Shown: piece by piece, positions 25,259 through 34,549 of the stretch | How the letters are laid out: each line of letters begins with the position of its first letter | How positions within the stretch are numbered: position 1 is the first letter of the stretch | NCBI GenBank assembly: GCA_035356615.1 | Contig: DAOQSN010000002.1 | Span: forward strand, 186,001-250,000 | DNA length: 64,000 nucleotides | Reading direction: 5' to 3' | Origin: JAKQDH01 sp029558835 | GTDB taxonomy: Bacteria > Planctomycetota > Phycisphaerae > UBA1845 | Program-made: the position numbers and the translations under genes | Notes under the pieces: model-generated | What the model saw: only the letters and a program-made list of their open reading frames with translations | Databases searched by the model: none | Told to the model about the DNA's origin: nothing

Positions 25259-27013
25259 CTACGGTTGTTTCGCCGGGGCTTTACTCTCCTCGGCGATAGG
25301 CGCCGGCAGGATCGGCGGGCGGTCCTGCGCCTTCTCCTTCTTCTCCACCTCGATCTGCTCAACGAGGATGCTCGGGGCGACCGCCGACACCGGCACGCTG
25401 CCCGATTCGGCGCCGCAGGTGCCGTTGAAGATGTCGGGATCGTCGCCGGTGCAGAGGATCTTGGAGAATGACGTCAGCGGTGTGCCGACGATGTCCACGC
25501 CGCGAACCAGCTCATCCGGGCGCCCGTCGGCATAGACCCGATAGACGATCAGCGGCACCACCTTGAAGGCCTGCGGCATGTAGCGGCCGGTGATCGTGAA
25601 GCCCCCGGAGATGTCCGTAAACAGCAGTCCGTATTCCTTGTTTTGCTTCTTGCACTCGTCGATGAGCATCTGCCGAAGTTGGGCGAACGGTACCTGCTTG
25701 GTGGATTCCACGATCAGGTTGCCCTGGCGGGCGACCACGCTCGCGCCGGGCTCCCGGCGTCCGTGTCCGTTGGACTTCAGGATGCCACGCGTCGGACAGC
25801 GCGACATCAGGAACGTCTTGAGCACGCCGTTCTCCACCAGGCGGGCCGGCTGGCCGGGAACGCACTCGTCGTCGAACTCATAGAAGCCGTTAAGGTCCCT
25901 CCCCTTGAACTGCCGCTGGGAGGGGTCGTCCACCACGGTCAGGAACGTCGGCAGGATTTCCTGGCCGAGCTTCTTGGCGTAGGTCTGACCTTCCTCCACG
26001 TCCTTCTGGCGGTGCCCCTCGATGCGATGCCCGAAGATCTCGTGGAAGAACACGCCGGTGGCGCGGTTCTGGAGAATCGCCGGACCGGTGTAGGGCTCCA
26101 CAATCGGCGCCGCCCGCAGTGCCAGCAGCTCTTGGATGATCTTGTCCACGGCCTGGAGCACTTCCTCGTCCCCGGGCAGTCTGTCGGGCGAGGCCGCGTC
26201 GAACGAGTCGTACAACCACAGCTCCATCCCGTCGTCGGCAATCGTCGAAGCCTGGATGCCGATCCGCCAGAAGCCGCGCCCGAATTGCAGTCTGCCGCCT
26301 TCCGACGTGACCGCCAGGCGGTTGGACACGCTGCCCATCAGGGTCACGTTGGAGTCATAGATTTGCGGATGGGCGCGGAAGGGACGCGAGTACTTGCGGA
26401 CTTTCTCGGCCCAGGCGGAGCGGTCGTAGGCCTGGGTCACCCAGGGCCCCACGTGCACGGCCGGCGCCTCCTGCGAGAAGTCCGGCGACGGGTCTTCCTC
26501 CTCCACCTTCACCTTGACGTTGGCTTTCACCTGGGCGAGGCGCTTGACCGCAGACTTGAAGGCCTCGTCGGTGCGGAGCCAGATCGCCTGCCGGGTGCCC
26601 ACGGGATCATCGTTGAGGGGCAGGGCCGCGGTCCCTCCGCCGGAGCCGTAGTCGCCGCCGTACCCGCCGCCGCGGATCTGGTGCGTATTGTCGAGCGTGT
26701 AGTCGCCGCAACGCACGTCCACGTCGAGCACCCGCCCGTGGTTCTCGACGTCGTAGAAGATCGATCCCAGGGCGGCCGCGACATACGCGTCCGTGTCATC
26801 CGTCACCGCGTATTGGATGAAGTACGGTTTCGACCCGTCCGGGCCCTCCAGTTTCTGCATCGACAGTTCCAGTTCACTCTGCATGATGGCCAGCAGCGGG
26901 TGCTCCGTGCCGGCGGGGGCCTCACCCCCCCAGGCGACGACCGCCCCCACGCCCAACAGCACCACGCAGCCGAGTCCCGCGCGCACCAGTCGAAGGCGTT
27001 GTGTATTGGTCAT
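25259..27013 (-). CDS. Exported TldD-like metalloprotease
   Basis: 584 residues from ATG 27013 with AAGGA upstream. A signal peptide of about 29 residues ends near AVVAWGG. The TldD zinc motif HEIFGHRIEGH is at 324-334, complete with HExxxH. Other family blocks: PYTGPAILQNRATGVFF before it and KSNGHGRR, GRYMPQAFKV and a final LPAP after it. It precedes the TldE-like gene by 146 bases, in the order TldD-TldE, with a CCCTCTCC-type repeat (about 25200-25245) between them. Together they would make a secreted TldD/TldE-type complex. The substrate is unknown; peptides or cell-surface proteins are possible. Confidence 0.88.
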   Translation of the reverse strand: MTNTQRLRLVRAGLGCVVLLGVGAVVAWGGEAPAGTEHPLLAIMQSELELSMQKLEGPDGSKPYFIQYAVTDDTDAYVAAALGSIFYDVENHGRVLDVDVRCGDYTLDNTHQIRGGGYGGDYGSGGGTAALPLNDDPVGTRQAIWLRTDEAFKSAVKRLAQVKANVKVKVEEEDPSPDFSQEAPAVHVGPWVTQAYDRSAWAEKVRKYSRPFRAHPQIYDSNVTLMGSVSNRLAVTSEGGRLQFGRGFWRIGIQASTIADDGMELWLYDSFDAASPDRLPGDEEVLQAVDKIIQELLALRAAPIVEPYTGPAILQNRATGVFFHEIFGHRIEGHRQKDVEEGQTYAKKLGQEILPTFLTVVDDPSQRQFKGRDLNGFYEFDDECVPGQPARLVENGVLKTFLMSRCPTRGILKSNGHGRREPGASVVARQGNLIVESTKQVPFAQLRQMLIDECKKQNKEYGLLFTDISGGFTITGRYMPQAFKVVPLIVYRVYADGRPDELVRGVDIVGTPLTSFSKILCTGDDPDIFNGTCGAESGSVPVSAVAPSILVEQIEVEKKEKAQDRPPILPAPIAEESKAPAKQP

Positions 27014-27154
27014 GTCAGGTTCCTTACTCCGAAATAGGCCAGCCGATATCCACTCTGGATTCTACCCATCCGAGCCAGTTTGGATACCGGCGGGCGGCCG
27101 GAGCGCCTGCCGCCGCGCTCGCCCACCGCCCGGGCGGGCGGGCATGCGACCGGG

Positions 27155-27652
27155 AACCCCTCTCCCCTCGGGAAAGGGGTAGAGGTGAGGGCGGCGGACG
27201 CAATGACGCCCGCCTGATGCACGGACCCCCCCCAGACGCGGGCAACGCTGAACATGTACTCGGGGAGAGGCAGGGTCAGGGGCGGGAGCGGCGGGTCCAA
27301 CCCGCCCGCTGCCACTTCCGGGCAGGGTGAGGAGCTCCGAGGCAGTCTCCCCGGGACGGAGGCGTCCTCTGCCGCCCAGCGGGGTACGCGTGTCGTGGGC
27401 CCGCTTCAGCGAAGCCCCCCTCCCCGGTAAGCTGCCGCGAGAGCGGGGATTCACCGTGCGACGACCCCGGCGGGCCTCGGGGACCTGCCTCGGTTCAACC
27501 GGGGCGAAGCCACACCTGGGGGGAACCGCGGGGCTGCCAGCGTCTGGACCCCTCTCCCCTCGGGAGAGGGGCAGGGGTGAGGGCGGCGGACGCGGGCGCC
27601 CCCTGGTGCACAGACGTGCCGACCCGCCACGCGGAAGACAATGGACACGTAC
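27155..27652. repeat. Two family C repeats ahead of dapB
   Basis: Copy 1 (about 27155-27262) and copy 2 (about 27547-27652) both run from CCCCTCTCCCCTCGGGA through GGTGAGGGCGGCGGACGC to an end close to CTGAACATGTAC or ATGGACACGTAC. They fill most of the 674-base gap 27014-27687. The rest has no supported gene. Confidence 0.8.
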
Positions 27653-27687
27653 GCCGGCCGGGGTCCGCCGTGGGAAGGGAGGAGATC

Positions 27688-28527
27688 ATGATCCGGGTGG
27701 CCATTGCCGGGGCGTCCGGTCGAACGGGGCGTTGCGTGGTGGAGGCGGTGCTGCGCGACGCGCGCTTCGCCGTGGCGGCTGCTCTGACCGTCGCGGACGA
27801 CCCGTTGTGCGGGTCAACCGTACGGCTCGATGCCGGCGAGGTGCGCTTCACGCAGGAGCTGGCCGCCCCGTGCGATGTGCTCATCGACTTCACGTTGCCG
27901 GCCGGCACGATGCACTGGCTGGACCGCTGCCTCGAACGCAAGCTGCCGATGGTGACCGGCACGACGGGCTTGTCGCCGGAGCAGGTTGAGCGCCTGCGGT
28001 CGGCCGGTCGCGTGATCCCCATCCTCTCGGCCAGCAACTTCAGCGTCGGCATCCAGGTGCTGCGTGAGCTGGCCGTGCGCGCGGCACAGGCGCTCGGAGC
28101 GGACTTCGACATCGAGATCGTCGAGACGCATCATCGCCACAAAGCCGATGCGCCCAGCGGCACCGCCCTGAGCCTGCTCGACGACCTGCTGGCCGCTACG
28201 GGTCAGCCGGGGCGTGCAGGGGCAACCGCCGAGCGCGACCGCTCGACCCCCGAGGGCGACCACACCACCGCCGAGCGCAATCGCGCGACCTTTGGGCGTG
28301 AGGGCCGCACCGGCCCACGCAGACCGGGGGAAATCGGCGTGCATGCCGTGCGCATGGGCGAAGTCGTCGGCGAGCACGTCGTCCACTTCAGCGGCCCCGG
28401 CGAGACCTTGACGCTGACGCACACGGCCCACTCGCGGGCGACCTTCGCCGCAGGTGCCCTGCGGGCGGCCGCCTGGCTCGTTTCTCGCCCGCCGGGGTAC
28501 TACACGTTTGCGGATGCCTTCAAATGA
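27688..28527 (+). CDS. dapB: 4-hydroxy-tetrahydrodipicolinate reductase
   Basis: 279 residues from ATG 27688 with GGGAGGAG closely upstream; the frame before it translates a repeat. It reduces hydroxytetrahydrodipicolinate with NAD(P)H in the lysine/diaminopimelate pathway; cytosolic. IAGASGRTG is the nucleotide-binding loop, HHRHKADAPSGTA the catalytic His/Lys signature, and GVHAVRMGEVVGEH the tetramer-side motif. A stretch of about 30 residues after the catalytic loop (TAERDRSTPEGDHTTAERN) is a degenerate duplication not typical of the family. No other lysine genes are adjacent. Confidence 0.95.
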   Translation: MIRVAIAGASGRTGRCVVEAVLRDARFAVAAALTVADDPLCGSTVRLDAGEVRFTQELAAPCDVLIDFTLPAGTMHWLDRCLERKLPMVTGTTGLSPEQVERLRSAGRVIPILSASNFSVGIQVLRELAVRAAQALGADFDIEIVETHHRHKADAPSGTALSLLDDLLAATGQPGRAGATAERDRSTPEGDHTTAERNRATFGREGRTGPRRPGEIGVHAVRMGEVVGEHVVHFSGPGETLTLTHTAHSRATFAAGALRAAAWLVSRPPGYYTFADAFK

Positions 28528-29285
28528 CGCGTACCCCGGGAAACGGCTGCGACCCCGACCGCGGCGCGCCGCGTTCCGTCGGCTTCGCGGAACCGGGTCC
28601 GTGATGGGTCAGGCGGGATGCCTTCGGTCCCGAGGGGGCCGCGGAATGTCCCGACGGCGTCGGGACGGGTGAAGTTCGCCATAGGCGAACGCAACCCGTG
28701 GTGATGTGCGCTCCAAAGGTATCCCGCCCCGGATGGGGCGGAGGAACACCGCGTCAATCCGCTGCGCTTGCGGCCTCCACCCCACCGGGGCGGGCTCATT
28801 CGCACGCGCGTTTCCCACGGGTTCCGTCCGGGCGCAGGTACGTGTCTAGTGGGTCAGTCCGGAGAGGGTGCCATGCTTTCCCGCGACCGCGGTCGCGGGT
28901 AAGCATGCCTCTGCGGACGCGGCACATGCCCACCCCCGCCTGCGGCGGGTGAGGGCATGGCACCCACGCCAAACAGGTACGGGCGTAGCGCCCGGACTGC
29001 ACCCGTCCCGACGCGGTCGGGACGCTCCGATGCCCCCTCGGGGGCAAAACCCGGACCCGCCGGAACCGCCACGCCCCCGTCGAACCGCCCGGAACGCCAG
29101 CCGGTGTTGACCATCCCCCGCCCTCGCGTTAGGCTCCCCGCGCATCGGCGTGCCCGCCGGCCGGGGGTTTCGATCTCCCGGCCGGTACGTGGCGTGTTCG
29201 CCCGCGGACCGACAGAGGCGTCCTGCCCGAGGCGCGGCCCGCGAGGCGTGAGCGCTGCCAGGGGCGTGGCCCGCCGGCCCGACGC
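28528..29285. repeat. Intergenic region with a family B repeat
   Basis: The complete family B copy is about 28839-28980: outer ends near GTACGTGTCTAG and GCCAAACAGGTAC, inner ends GGGTGCCATGC and GCATGGCACCC, and the palindrome CCCGCGACCGCGGTCGCGGG inside. Before and after it are small inverted repeats such as GTCCCGACG/CGTCGGGAC (28647-28670) and CGTCCCGACGCGGTCGGGACG (29006-29026). No gene is supported. Confidence 0.75.
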
Positions 29286-29358
<73 letters not shown>

Positions 29359-29758
29359 GTGAAGCCTGAAGCACTCTCAAGCAGTCGCGTCTTGCCGGAC
29401 GGCCCCTCACCCAAGCTCGCACTTGCCGGGGAGCGTTGTATCTGAGTCGCTACCGAGCCCGTTCGTGCTGTGCCCTAAGAGGTGGTCCAGGTACTGTGAC
29501 AGTCCATTGTCGGGCAGCGGCCAAGCTGGGAGCCGCGGGAGGGAAGGTACGGATGGACGTGCCGGGCAAGGTAGCCACAGAGGCGACTCGGGAATCGCTG
29601 GCGCTGTGCAGCGGGCTCAGGGGGGAGGGCTCCCGCTGCCGACCAACCCGTACCCTGCGCGGGCGACCGGTCGATGCACGGCATCGCGGGTCCGTCTGAT
29701 GCCGACGTCCTGCGGCTTGAGAGGCGGTTGGCGACGACGCTGTGAGGCGAGTCGAGTC
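29359..29758. other. Intergenic after tRNA-Phe, no feature seen
   Basis: About 400 bases inside the repeat-bounded segment with only weak reading frames. The first 45 bases after the tRNA also resemble the sequence after the decayed tRNA fragment at 56400 (GAAGC...AAGCA...AAGCAGTC). Confidence 0.45.
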
Positions 29759-30034
29759 ATGGCGAAATCGGATCCGGCACGGTTAAGCATCGAAGCGATG
29801 CTGGCTGCCCGAGGATGTCCGGCCCAGGTGGTGCGCGCCAGTCGGGGATACACGTTTGTGTATGACGGCCGGGCGGTCGCGCGCGTCCGCCCGCGGGGTA
29901 CGTGCTGGGAAGTCGCGTGGTGGAGCTACCGCGACACGTGGGAGCACATCGGCGACTTTGGCGGCGTGTTCTTCGGCACCATCGAAGAGGCCGTCGCGTA
30001 CGTCCTCGACGACCCGATGGGGATCTTCTGGTGA
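29759..30034 (+). CDS. Small hypothetical protein in the tRNA-Phe islet
   Basis: 91 residues from ATG 29759. Compact, with a beta-rich centre (GYTFVYDGRAVARVRP and CWEVAWWSYRDTWEHIG) and a helical end (FGTIEEAVAYVL). It is rich in Trp and Tyr. No family is recognised. It lies between the intact tRNA and the MNT/HEPN pair, inside the segment bounded by the 58-base repeats. Upstream frame extensions look non-coding. Confidence 0.55.
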   Translation: MAKSDPARLSIEAMLAARGCPAQVVRASRGYTFVYDGRAVARVRPRGTCWEVAWWSYRDTWEHIGDFGGVFFGTIEEAVAYVLDDPMGIFW

Positions 30035-30141
30035 CGAGCGGCGCGCCGCGAAGTCGTCCTGCCTGGCCCGCTCCACCCCGGCTCCTGCGGACAACCAACT
30101 GCCCCGATCCCGATGCGTTCGCGCCGGCGTCCGGGCGGCTC

Positions 30142-30171
30142 TTGGTGGAAGCCCCGTCAAACCCTTATACT
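30142..30171 (+). promoter_or_regulatory. Predicted promoter of the MNT/HEPN pair
   Basis: TTGGTG and TATACT are separated by 18 bases, 39 bases before the start codon of the nucleotidyltransferase gene. The spacing and -10 fit a sigma-70 type promoter; the -35 is weak. Confidence 0.45.
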
Positions 30172-30210
30172 GCGTTCCAACGGTGGTACCGGAGACGCGG
30201 AGGACCGGCT

Positions 30211-30531
30211 ATGCAGGGCGATGATCTGCTGAAGAAGGCTCTGACCTTGCTGTTTGACGCGCTGCCGCCGGGTTCGCAAGTCATCCTGTTCGGCTCGCGG
30301 GCCCGCGGAGAGGCGCGGCCCGACGGCGACTTCGACTTCCTGGTAGTCGAGCAGCAAGTGCAGGATCGCTTCGCGGAGATGGTGCGGCTCTCGGCTCTGC
30401 TGGGAGCGGCCCTGATTCCGGCGGACGTTGTCGTCGTCAGCCGCGCGTCGTTCGAGCGGTGGCGCGACGAGCCGAACACCCTGGCGGGACGGGTAGCCAA
30501 GGAGGGCAGAGTCTATGAGTCTGCGGCTTGA
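30211..30531 (+). CDS. MNT-type nucleotidyltransferase (antitoxin of a HEPN/MNT module)
   Basis: 106 residues from an ATG with GGAGG upstream. The minimal nucleotidyltransferase signature G-S-R-A-R-G followed by D-F-D-F (FGSRARGEARPDGDFDFLV, residues 28-46) is complete, and a helix-rich half follows. In characterised HEPN/MNT systems this enzyme adds nucleotides to the HEPN toxin and inactivates it. It overlaps the HEPN gene by 17 bases, so expression is coupled. The short length is typical of the MntA group. Confidence 0.85.
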   Translation: MQGDDLLKKALTLLFDALPPGSQVILFGSRARGEARPDGDFDFLVVEQQVQDRFAEMVRLSALLGAALIPADVVVVSRASFERWRDEPNTLAGRVAKEGRVYESAA

Positions 30532-30922
30532 GAATGCCCGGCGTCTGCTGGCCAGGGCCCGCGACGACGCCTACATCCTGACGCGGCTGGCGACTGACCC
30601 GTCCGCCCCGGATTGGCCCCTGGGTTTTCATGCCCAACAGGCGGTCGAGAAAGCACTCAAGGCGGTCCTGGCGGCCCGGGGAGTGGAGTATCCGCTGACG
30701 CACAACCTGGCCATGCTGGTAGCCAAGCTCGCTCAACACGGCGTGCCCACGCCACCGAACGCTGAAACGTTGTCACGGTTGACGCCCTTCGGGGTGGCGC
30801 TGCGCTATGACGACTTGGGGGAGGCAGAGCACGTCGAACTGGATCGGGAGTGGGTGGCGGGCTGCGTAACCCGGACGCTCACGTGGGCCGAGGCAACGCT
30901 CGCCGCCAGCGACGAGTCATGA
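30515..30922 (+). CDS. HEPN domain protein (toxin of a HEPN/MNT module)
   Basis: 135 residues from ATG 30515, inside the end of the nucleotidyltransferase gene. The helical HEPN pattern is clear: ARRLLARARDDAYILTRL, then GFHAQQAVEKALKAVLAARGVEYPLTHNL, then SRLTPFGVALRYDDL. The FHAQQAVEKALKA and THNL segments are those of the HEPN family paired with MNT. The classical R-x4-6-H ribonuclease motif is not obvious, as is common in this subgroup, though an RYDDLGEAEH stretch could provide it. The pair lies in the repeat-bounded segment beside tRNA-Phe. Confidence 0.85.
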   Translation: MSLRLENARRLLARARDDAYILTRLATDPSAPDWPLGFHAQQAVEKALKAVLAARGVEYPLTHNLAMLVAKLAQHGVPTPPNAETLSRLTPFGVALRYDDLGEAEHVELDREWVAGCVTRTLTWAEATLAASDES

Positions 30923-30990
30923 GCGGCATGACATCTCGCCCGTTGGTTCGGAAAAGTGAGCCGTGCGCGTACCTTTCGTCATCGACAATC

Positions 30991-31048
<58 letters not shown>

Positions 31049-31256
31049 TCGCAATTCGCCGCGTTTTCCGCGAAGAGGCTTCGCAGGCAGAGGACGCAAG
31101 AGAGCCCTGCCCATTCTCGGGCGAGAGGGCAGGGTGTGTGGGGGATCCCGCTGCTGGGATTCGACTTGTCCGCTGAATGAACCGCACTCGGGGTTGCGCC
31201 CGACGAGCCGCGGTGCGCCGGCGGCTGCGCCAGCGTCGAGGCGGGACGATGGCGCG

Positions 31257-31850
31257 CGGGTACGCATCGACCGCTGCCTGATCGACGCGAACTGGGGGCA
31301 GTCCAGCGATGTGGTGTACCAGTTCTGCCGGCAGAGCAAGTTCGCCGGTGTGGTGCTGCCCAGCCACGGGCGGTACGTCGGGGCGTCGAGCATTCCGTTT
31401 GCCGACTACAAGCACAAGCGCGGTGACCGCGTCGGCCTGAACTGGCGGATTCCGGTGGTGACGGGCAGACGCAGCGTGCGCCACGTCGTGTTCGACACGA
31501 ACTACTGGAAGAGCTTCGTACACGCGCGGCTCGCCGTGCCGATGGGTGACCCAGGCTGCCTGTCGCTGTTCACTCACGCGGCTGCTGGCGGCAAGCGCAA
31601 CCTGGACCACCACCGCCTCCTGGCCGAGCACCTCACCAGTGAGTATCGCGTCAAGACCGCAGGCCGCGGCCGCACGGTGGACGAGTGGAAGCTGCGTGTT
31701 GACGGTCTCGACAACCACTGGCTGGACTGTCTGGTCGGCTGTGCCGTGGCCGCGTCGATGGCCGGCGCCGCGCCCCCGGGACTGGTGGGTGACAAGCCGA
31801 GGCCGCAGTCACGTATGAGGTTATCCGAGCTGCAGAGGGCAAACCGATGA
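31257..31850 (+). pseudogene. Phage terminase large subunit (GpA family) C-terminal fragment
   Basis: About 197 residues without a start of its own. The sequence has the look of the nuclease half of lambda GpA-type terminases as found in planctomycete prophages: LIDANWGQSSDVVYQFCRQ, GASSIPFADYKHKRG, RHVVFDTNYWKSFVHARL, HHRLLAEHLTSEYRVKT and DNHWLDCLVGCAVAASM. The ATPase half is missing. It begins about 210 bases after the duplicated tRNA end, supporting prophage decay at this site. Its stop overlaps the next gene (ATGA). Confidence 0.75.
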
Positions 31851-32035
31851 CGCGGCCGGCCGGCTCAGATCAGCCCGCCTCCTCCCCGGACCGTGGCCTG
31901 CGCTGCCCCGCCTGCGGCTGCGGGCACTTCCACGTCCTCTACACCCGCCGCGCCTGGGGTAACCGCATCATCCGCCGGCGAGAGTGCCGCCATTGCGGCA
32001 GGCGCATGACCACCACCGAACGGCAGACCGGGTAG
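31847..32035 (+). CDS. Small phage-type zinc-finger protein
   Basis: 62 residues from an ATG that overlaps the terminase stop by four bases. CPACGCGHF and CRHCGRR form a C4 zinc finger with an RRRECRHCGRRMTT stretch that resembles the N-terminal half of NrdR-like proteins and small zinc-finger proteins found beside terminase genes. Probably a phage remnant that may still be translated. The role is unknown. Confidence 0.6.
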   Translation: MTRPAGSDQPASSPDRGLRCPACGCGHFHVLYTRRAWGNRIIRRRECRHCGRRMTTTERQTG

Positions 32036-32149
32036 GTGGGCGACTCAGAGCGCGATCACTGCTGCGCGTGCCGCCATTCACTGGGCGTCGACCGTGGCTT
32101 CAGTTGTTCCTCGCCATTGGCTCTATGCGTCGCTCCGCTTCGTGTTGGT

Positions 32150-34456
32150 TCACTCTGGCGACCCGGTGAAAGCCGCGCTGAACTCCGCGAAGTCGCCCAG
32201 ATCGACGTCGAGGTCGCCGTCCAGGTCGGCCTGCGCGAAATAATCCGGATCGCAACCGGGCGGCAGGATCGTTACGCTGGGCCCGCCCATACAGGGCACA
32301 AAGATCGCAACGTCATCAATGTCTACATCACCGTCGCCGTCGAGGTCGCCGGGCCCACCGCAAGCCCAGCGCGCCCAGTAGTATGAAGTGTACCCGCCGG
32401 CCGTCGCGAACCAGCCCCCCGCGATGAGTTGGCCATTGTAGACCGTCAGGGCGTATACATCGCCGCTCATTCCCGACCCCAGCGGGCACCAAGCGCTGCC
32501 GTCCCAGCGGGCGATGTAATCGCACGAGACGCCGCCAGCGGTCCTGAACTCCCCCCCAGCGATCAACTCGCCGCCGAAAACCGTCAGGGCATACACCGAT
32601 GTGTAACTATAGCCCATCCCCGATCCTAGGGGTTGCCAAGTGCTCCCGTTCCAGCGCGCGATGGACCTGCACGTCACGCCGCCAGCGCTCGTGAACTCGC
32701 CCCCCGCGATCAAGTCGCCGCTGTAGACAGTCAGGGCGCGTACCGGATAGTTCATCCCCGACCCCAACGACGCCCAGGCGTTTCCGTCCCAGCGGGCGAT
32801 CCTGTTGCACCACGCGCCGCCGGCGGTCGTGAACTCGCCACCCGCGATGAGTTCGCCATTGTAGACCGTCAGGGCGTATACATCGCCGCTCATTCCCGAC
32901 CCCAGCGGGCACCAAGCGCTGCCATCCCAGCGGGCGATGCGGTCGCAGGGCGTGCCACCGGCCCAGGTGAACTCGCCACCCGCGATCAACTCGCGGTTGT
33001 AAACCGTGAGGGCGGACACCGGGTAGTCCATCCCCCACCCTGCCGGCCGCCAAGCGTTGCCATCCCAGCGGGCGACACGGTTGCATTCCACGCCACCGGC
33101 GATTGTGAACCAGCCGCCCGCAATCAGCTCACCGTCATAGGACGTCAGCGTGGCGACCCAGTCGTTCATCCCCGACCCCAGCGGGTGCCAGGCGCCGCCG
33201 TTCCAGCGCCCGATGTAGTTGCACTCCACGCCGCCGGCGGTCGTGAACTGGCCCCCCGCGACCAGCTCGCCGCTGTAGACCGTCACGGCGTTCGCCGGGC
33301 CACTGATCCCCGATCCCAGCGGGTGCCAGGCGCTGCCATCCCAGCGCGCGATACAATAACACTCCACGTAGCCGGCGGTCGTGAACCCGCCCCCCGCGAT
33401 CAGCTCGCCATTGTAGACCGTCAGGACCTCCACCCGACCATCCACCCCCGACCCCAGCGGCTGCCAGGCGCCGCCGTCCCAGCGAGCGATGCCGTTGCAC
33501 TCCACGCCGCCGGCGAGCGTGAAATCGCCTCCCGCGATCAGCTCGCCATTGTAGACCGTCAGGGTGTACACGAACGAAGAAAAGTGAGGAGGGTCCATCC
33601 CCGACCCCAATGGCTGCCAGGTGCTACCGTCCCACCGGGCGATGTGCTTGCATTCCACGCCGCCCGCAGTCGTGAAACCGCCCCCCGCGATCAGCTCGCC
33701 GTTGAAGTCTGTCACGGCGAACACGCCTGGGTTGTAACCACCGCTCATTCCCGCCCCCAGCGCATGCCAGGCGTTTCCGTCCCAGCGAGCGATCCGGTCG
33801 CACGACACGCCGCCGCCGGCCTCTGTGAACCAGCCTCCAGCGATCAGCTCGTCGTTGTAGACGGTCAGGGCTTCCACTAGGCCGTTCACTTGCCACGGGA
33901 GCGCTTGCCAGTCGCTCCCGTTCCAGCGGGCGATGCAGTTGCACGGCACGCCGCCTGCAGTCGTGAAACCACCCCCCGCGATCAGCTCGCCATTGTAGAC
34001 CGTCAGGGCGTACACCGAGCCGTCCATCCCCGACCCCAGCGGCTGCCACGTACTGCCATCCCAACGGGCGATGCCGTTGCACTCCATGCCGCCGGCGTAC
34101 CAGAACCCTCCCCCCGCGATCAGTTCGCCGTTGTAGACCGTGAGGGCGGACACGTGCGGGTAGTAACTATCGCCGCCCATCCCTGCCCCCAGCGGCTGCC
34201 AGGCGCTGCCGTCCCACGCGGCGATGCTGTTGGCGAGAACGTCGCCGGCAAGTGTGAACTCCCCACCGACAATGAGGAGCTCGGGTTGCGGCCCCGGCCC
34301 ATCGGAATCCCACGTGGTCGTGGCGAATACGATGCCGTCGGTCCCTGGCATGCCCGCGCCCGGCAGCCAGTCACAGTCCTGGGCGTGCGCCACAGGCGCC
34401 TCGCCCAATAGGCAGGCCGCCGCGGCCATTGCTGCGATCGTCTTCAAGCGGTTCAT
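32150..34456 (-). CDS. Secreted 14-repeat protein with dockerin-like C-terminus (copy 1)
   Basis: 768 residues from ATG 34456 with GGAG upstream. The signal peptide ends near APVAHA, and the mature protein begins QDCDWLPGAGMPG. I count 14 repeats of about 45-50 residues, each with ALTVYNGELIAGG, a FTTAGGV-type strand, a Cys in 12 of them, IARWDGS and WQPLGSGM. The last 65 residues have two acidic loops (GDLDGDGDVDIDDV and DLDGDLDVDLGDF), the planctomycete dockerin-like ending. Close relatives are at 34550-36934 and 53020-55446. A beta-propeller (two seven-blade rings) would fit; function unknown, probably surface or matrix. Confidence 0.85.
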   Translation of the reverse strand: MNRLKTIAAMAAAACLLGEAPVAHAQDCDWLPGAGMPGTDGIVFATTTWDSDGPGPQPELLIVGGEFTLAGDVLANSIAAWDGSAWQPLGAGMGGDSYYPHVSALTVYNGELIAGGGFWYAGGMECNGIARWDGSTWQPLGSGMDGSVYALTVYNGELIAGGGFTTAGGVPCNCIARWNGSDWQALPWQVNGLVEALTVYNDELIAGGWFTEAGGGVSCDRIARWDGNAWHALGAGMSGGYNPGVFAVTDFNGELIAGGGFTTAGGVECKHIARWDGSTWQPLGSGMDPPHFSSFVYTLTVYNGELIAGGDFTLAGGVECNGIARWDGGAWQPLGSGVDGRVEVLTVYNGELIAGGGFTTAGYVECYCIARWDGSAWHPLGSGISGPANAVTVYSGELVAGGQFTTAGGVECNYIGRWNGGAWHPLGSGMNDWVATLTSYDGELIAGGWFTIAGGVECNRVARWDGNAWRPAGWGMDYPVSALTVYNRELIAGGEFTWAGGTPCDRIARWDGSAWCPLGSGMSGDVYALTVYNGELIAGGEFTTAGGAWCNRIARWDGNAWASLGSGMNYPVRALTVYSGDLIAGGEFTSAGGVTCRSIARWNGSTWQPLGSGMGYSYTSVYALTVFGGELIAGGEFRTAGGVSCDYIARWDGSAWCPLGSGMSGDVYALTVYNGQLIAGGWFATAGGYTSYYWARWACGGPGDLDGDGDVDIDDVAIFVPCMGGPSVTILPPGCDPDYFAQADLDGDLDVDLGDFAEFSAAFTGSPE

Positions 34457-34549
34457 GATCAAACTCCAGACCTGAATGAGTACGCCCTTGACGCTTGCGC
34501 GCCCGCAGCGTGCCGCCCTTCGATCCCCGCTAAGCTCCCTGCAAACGTC

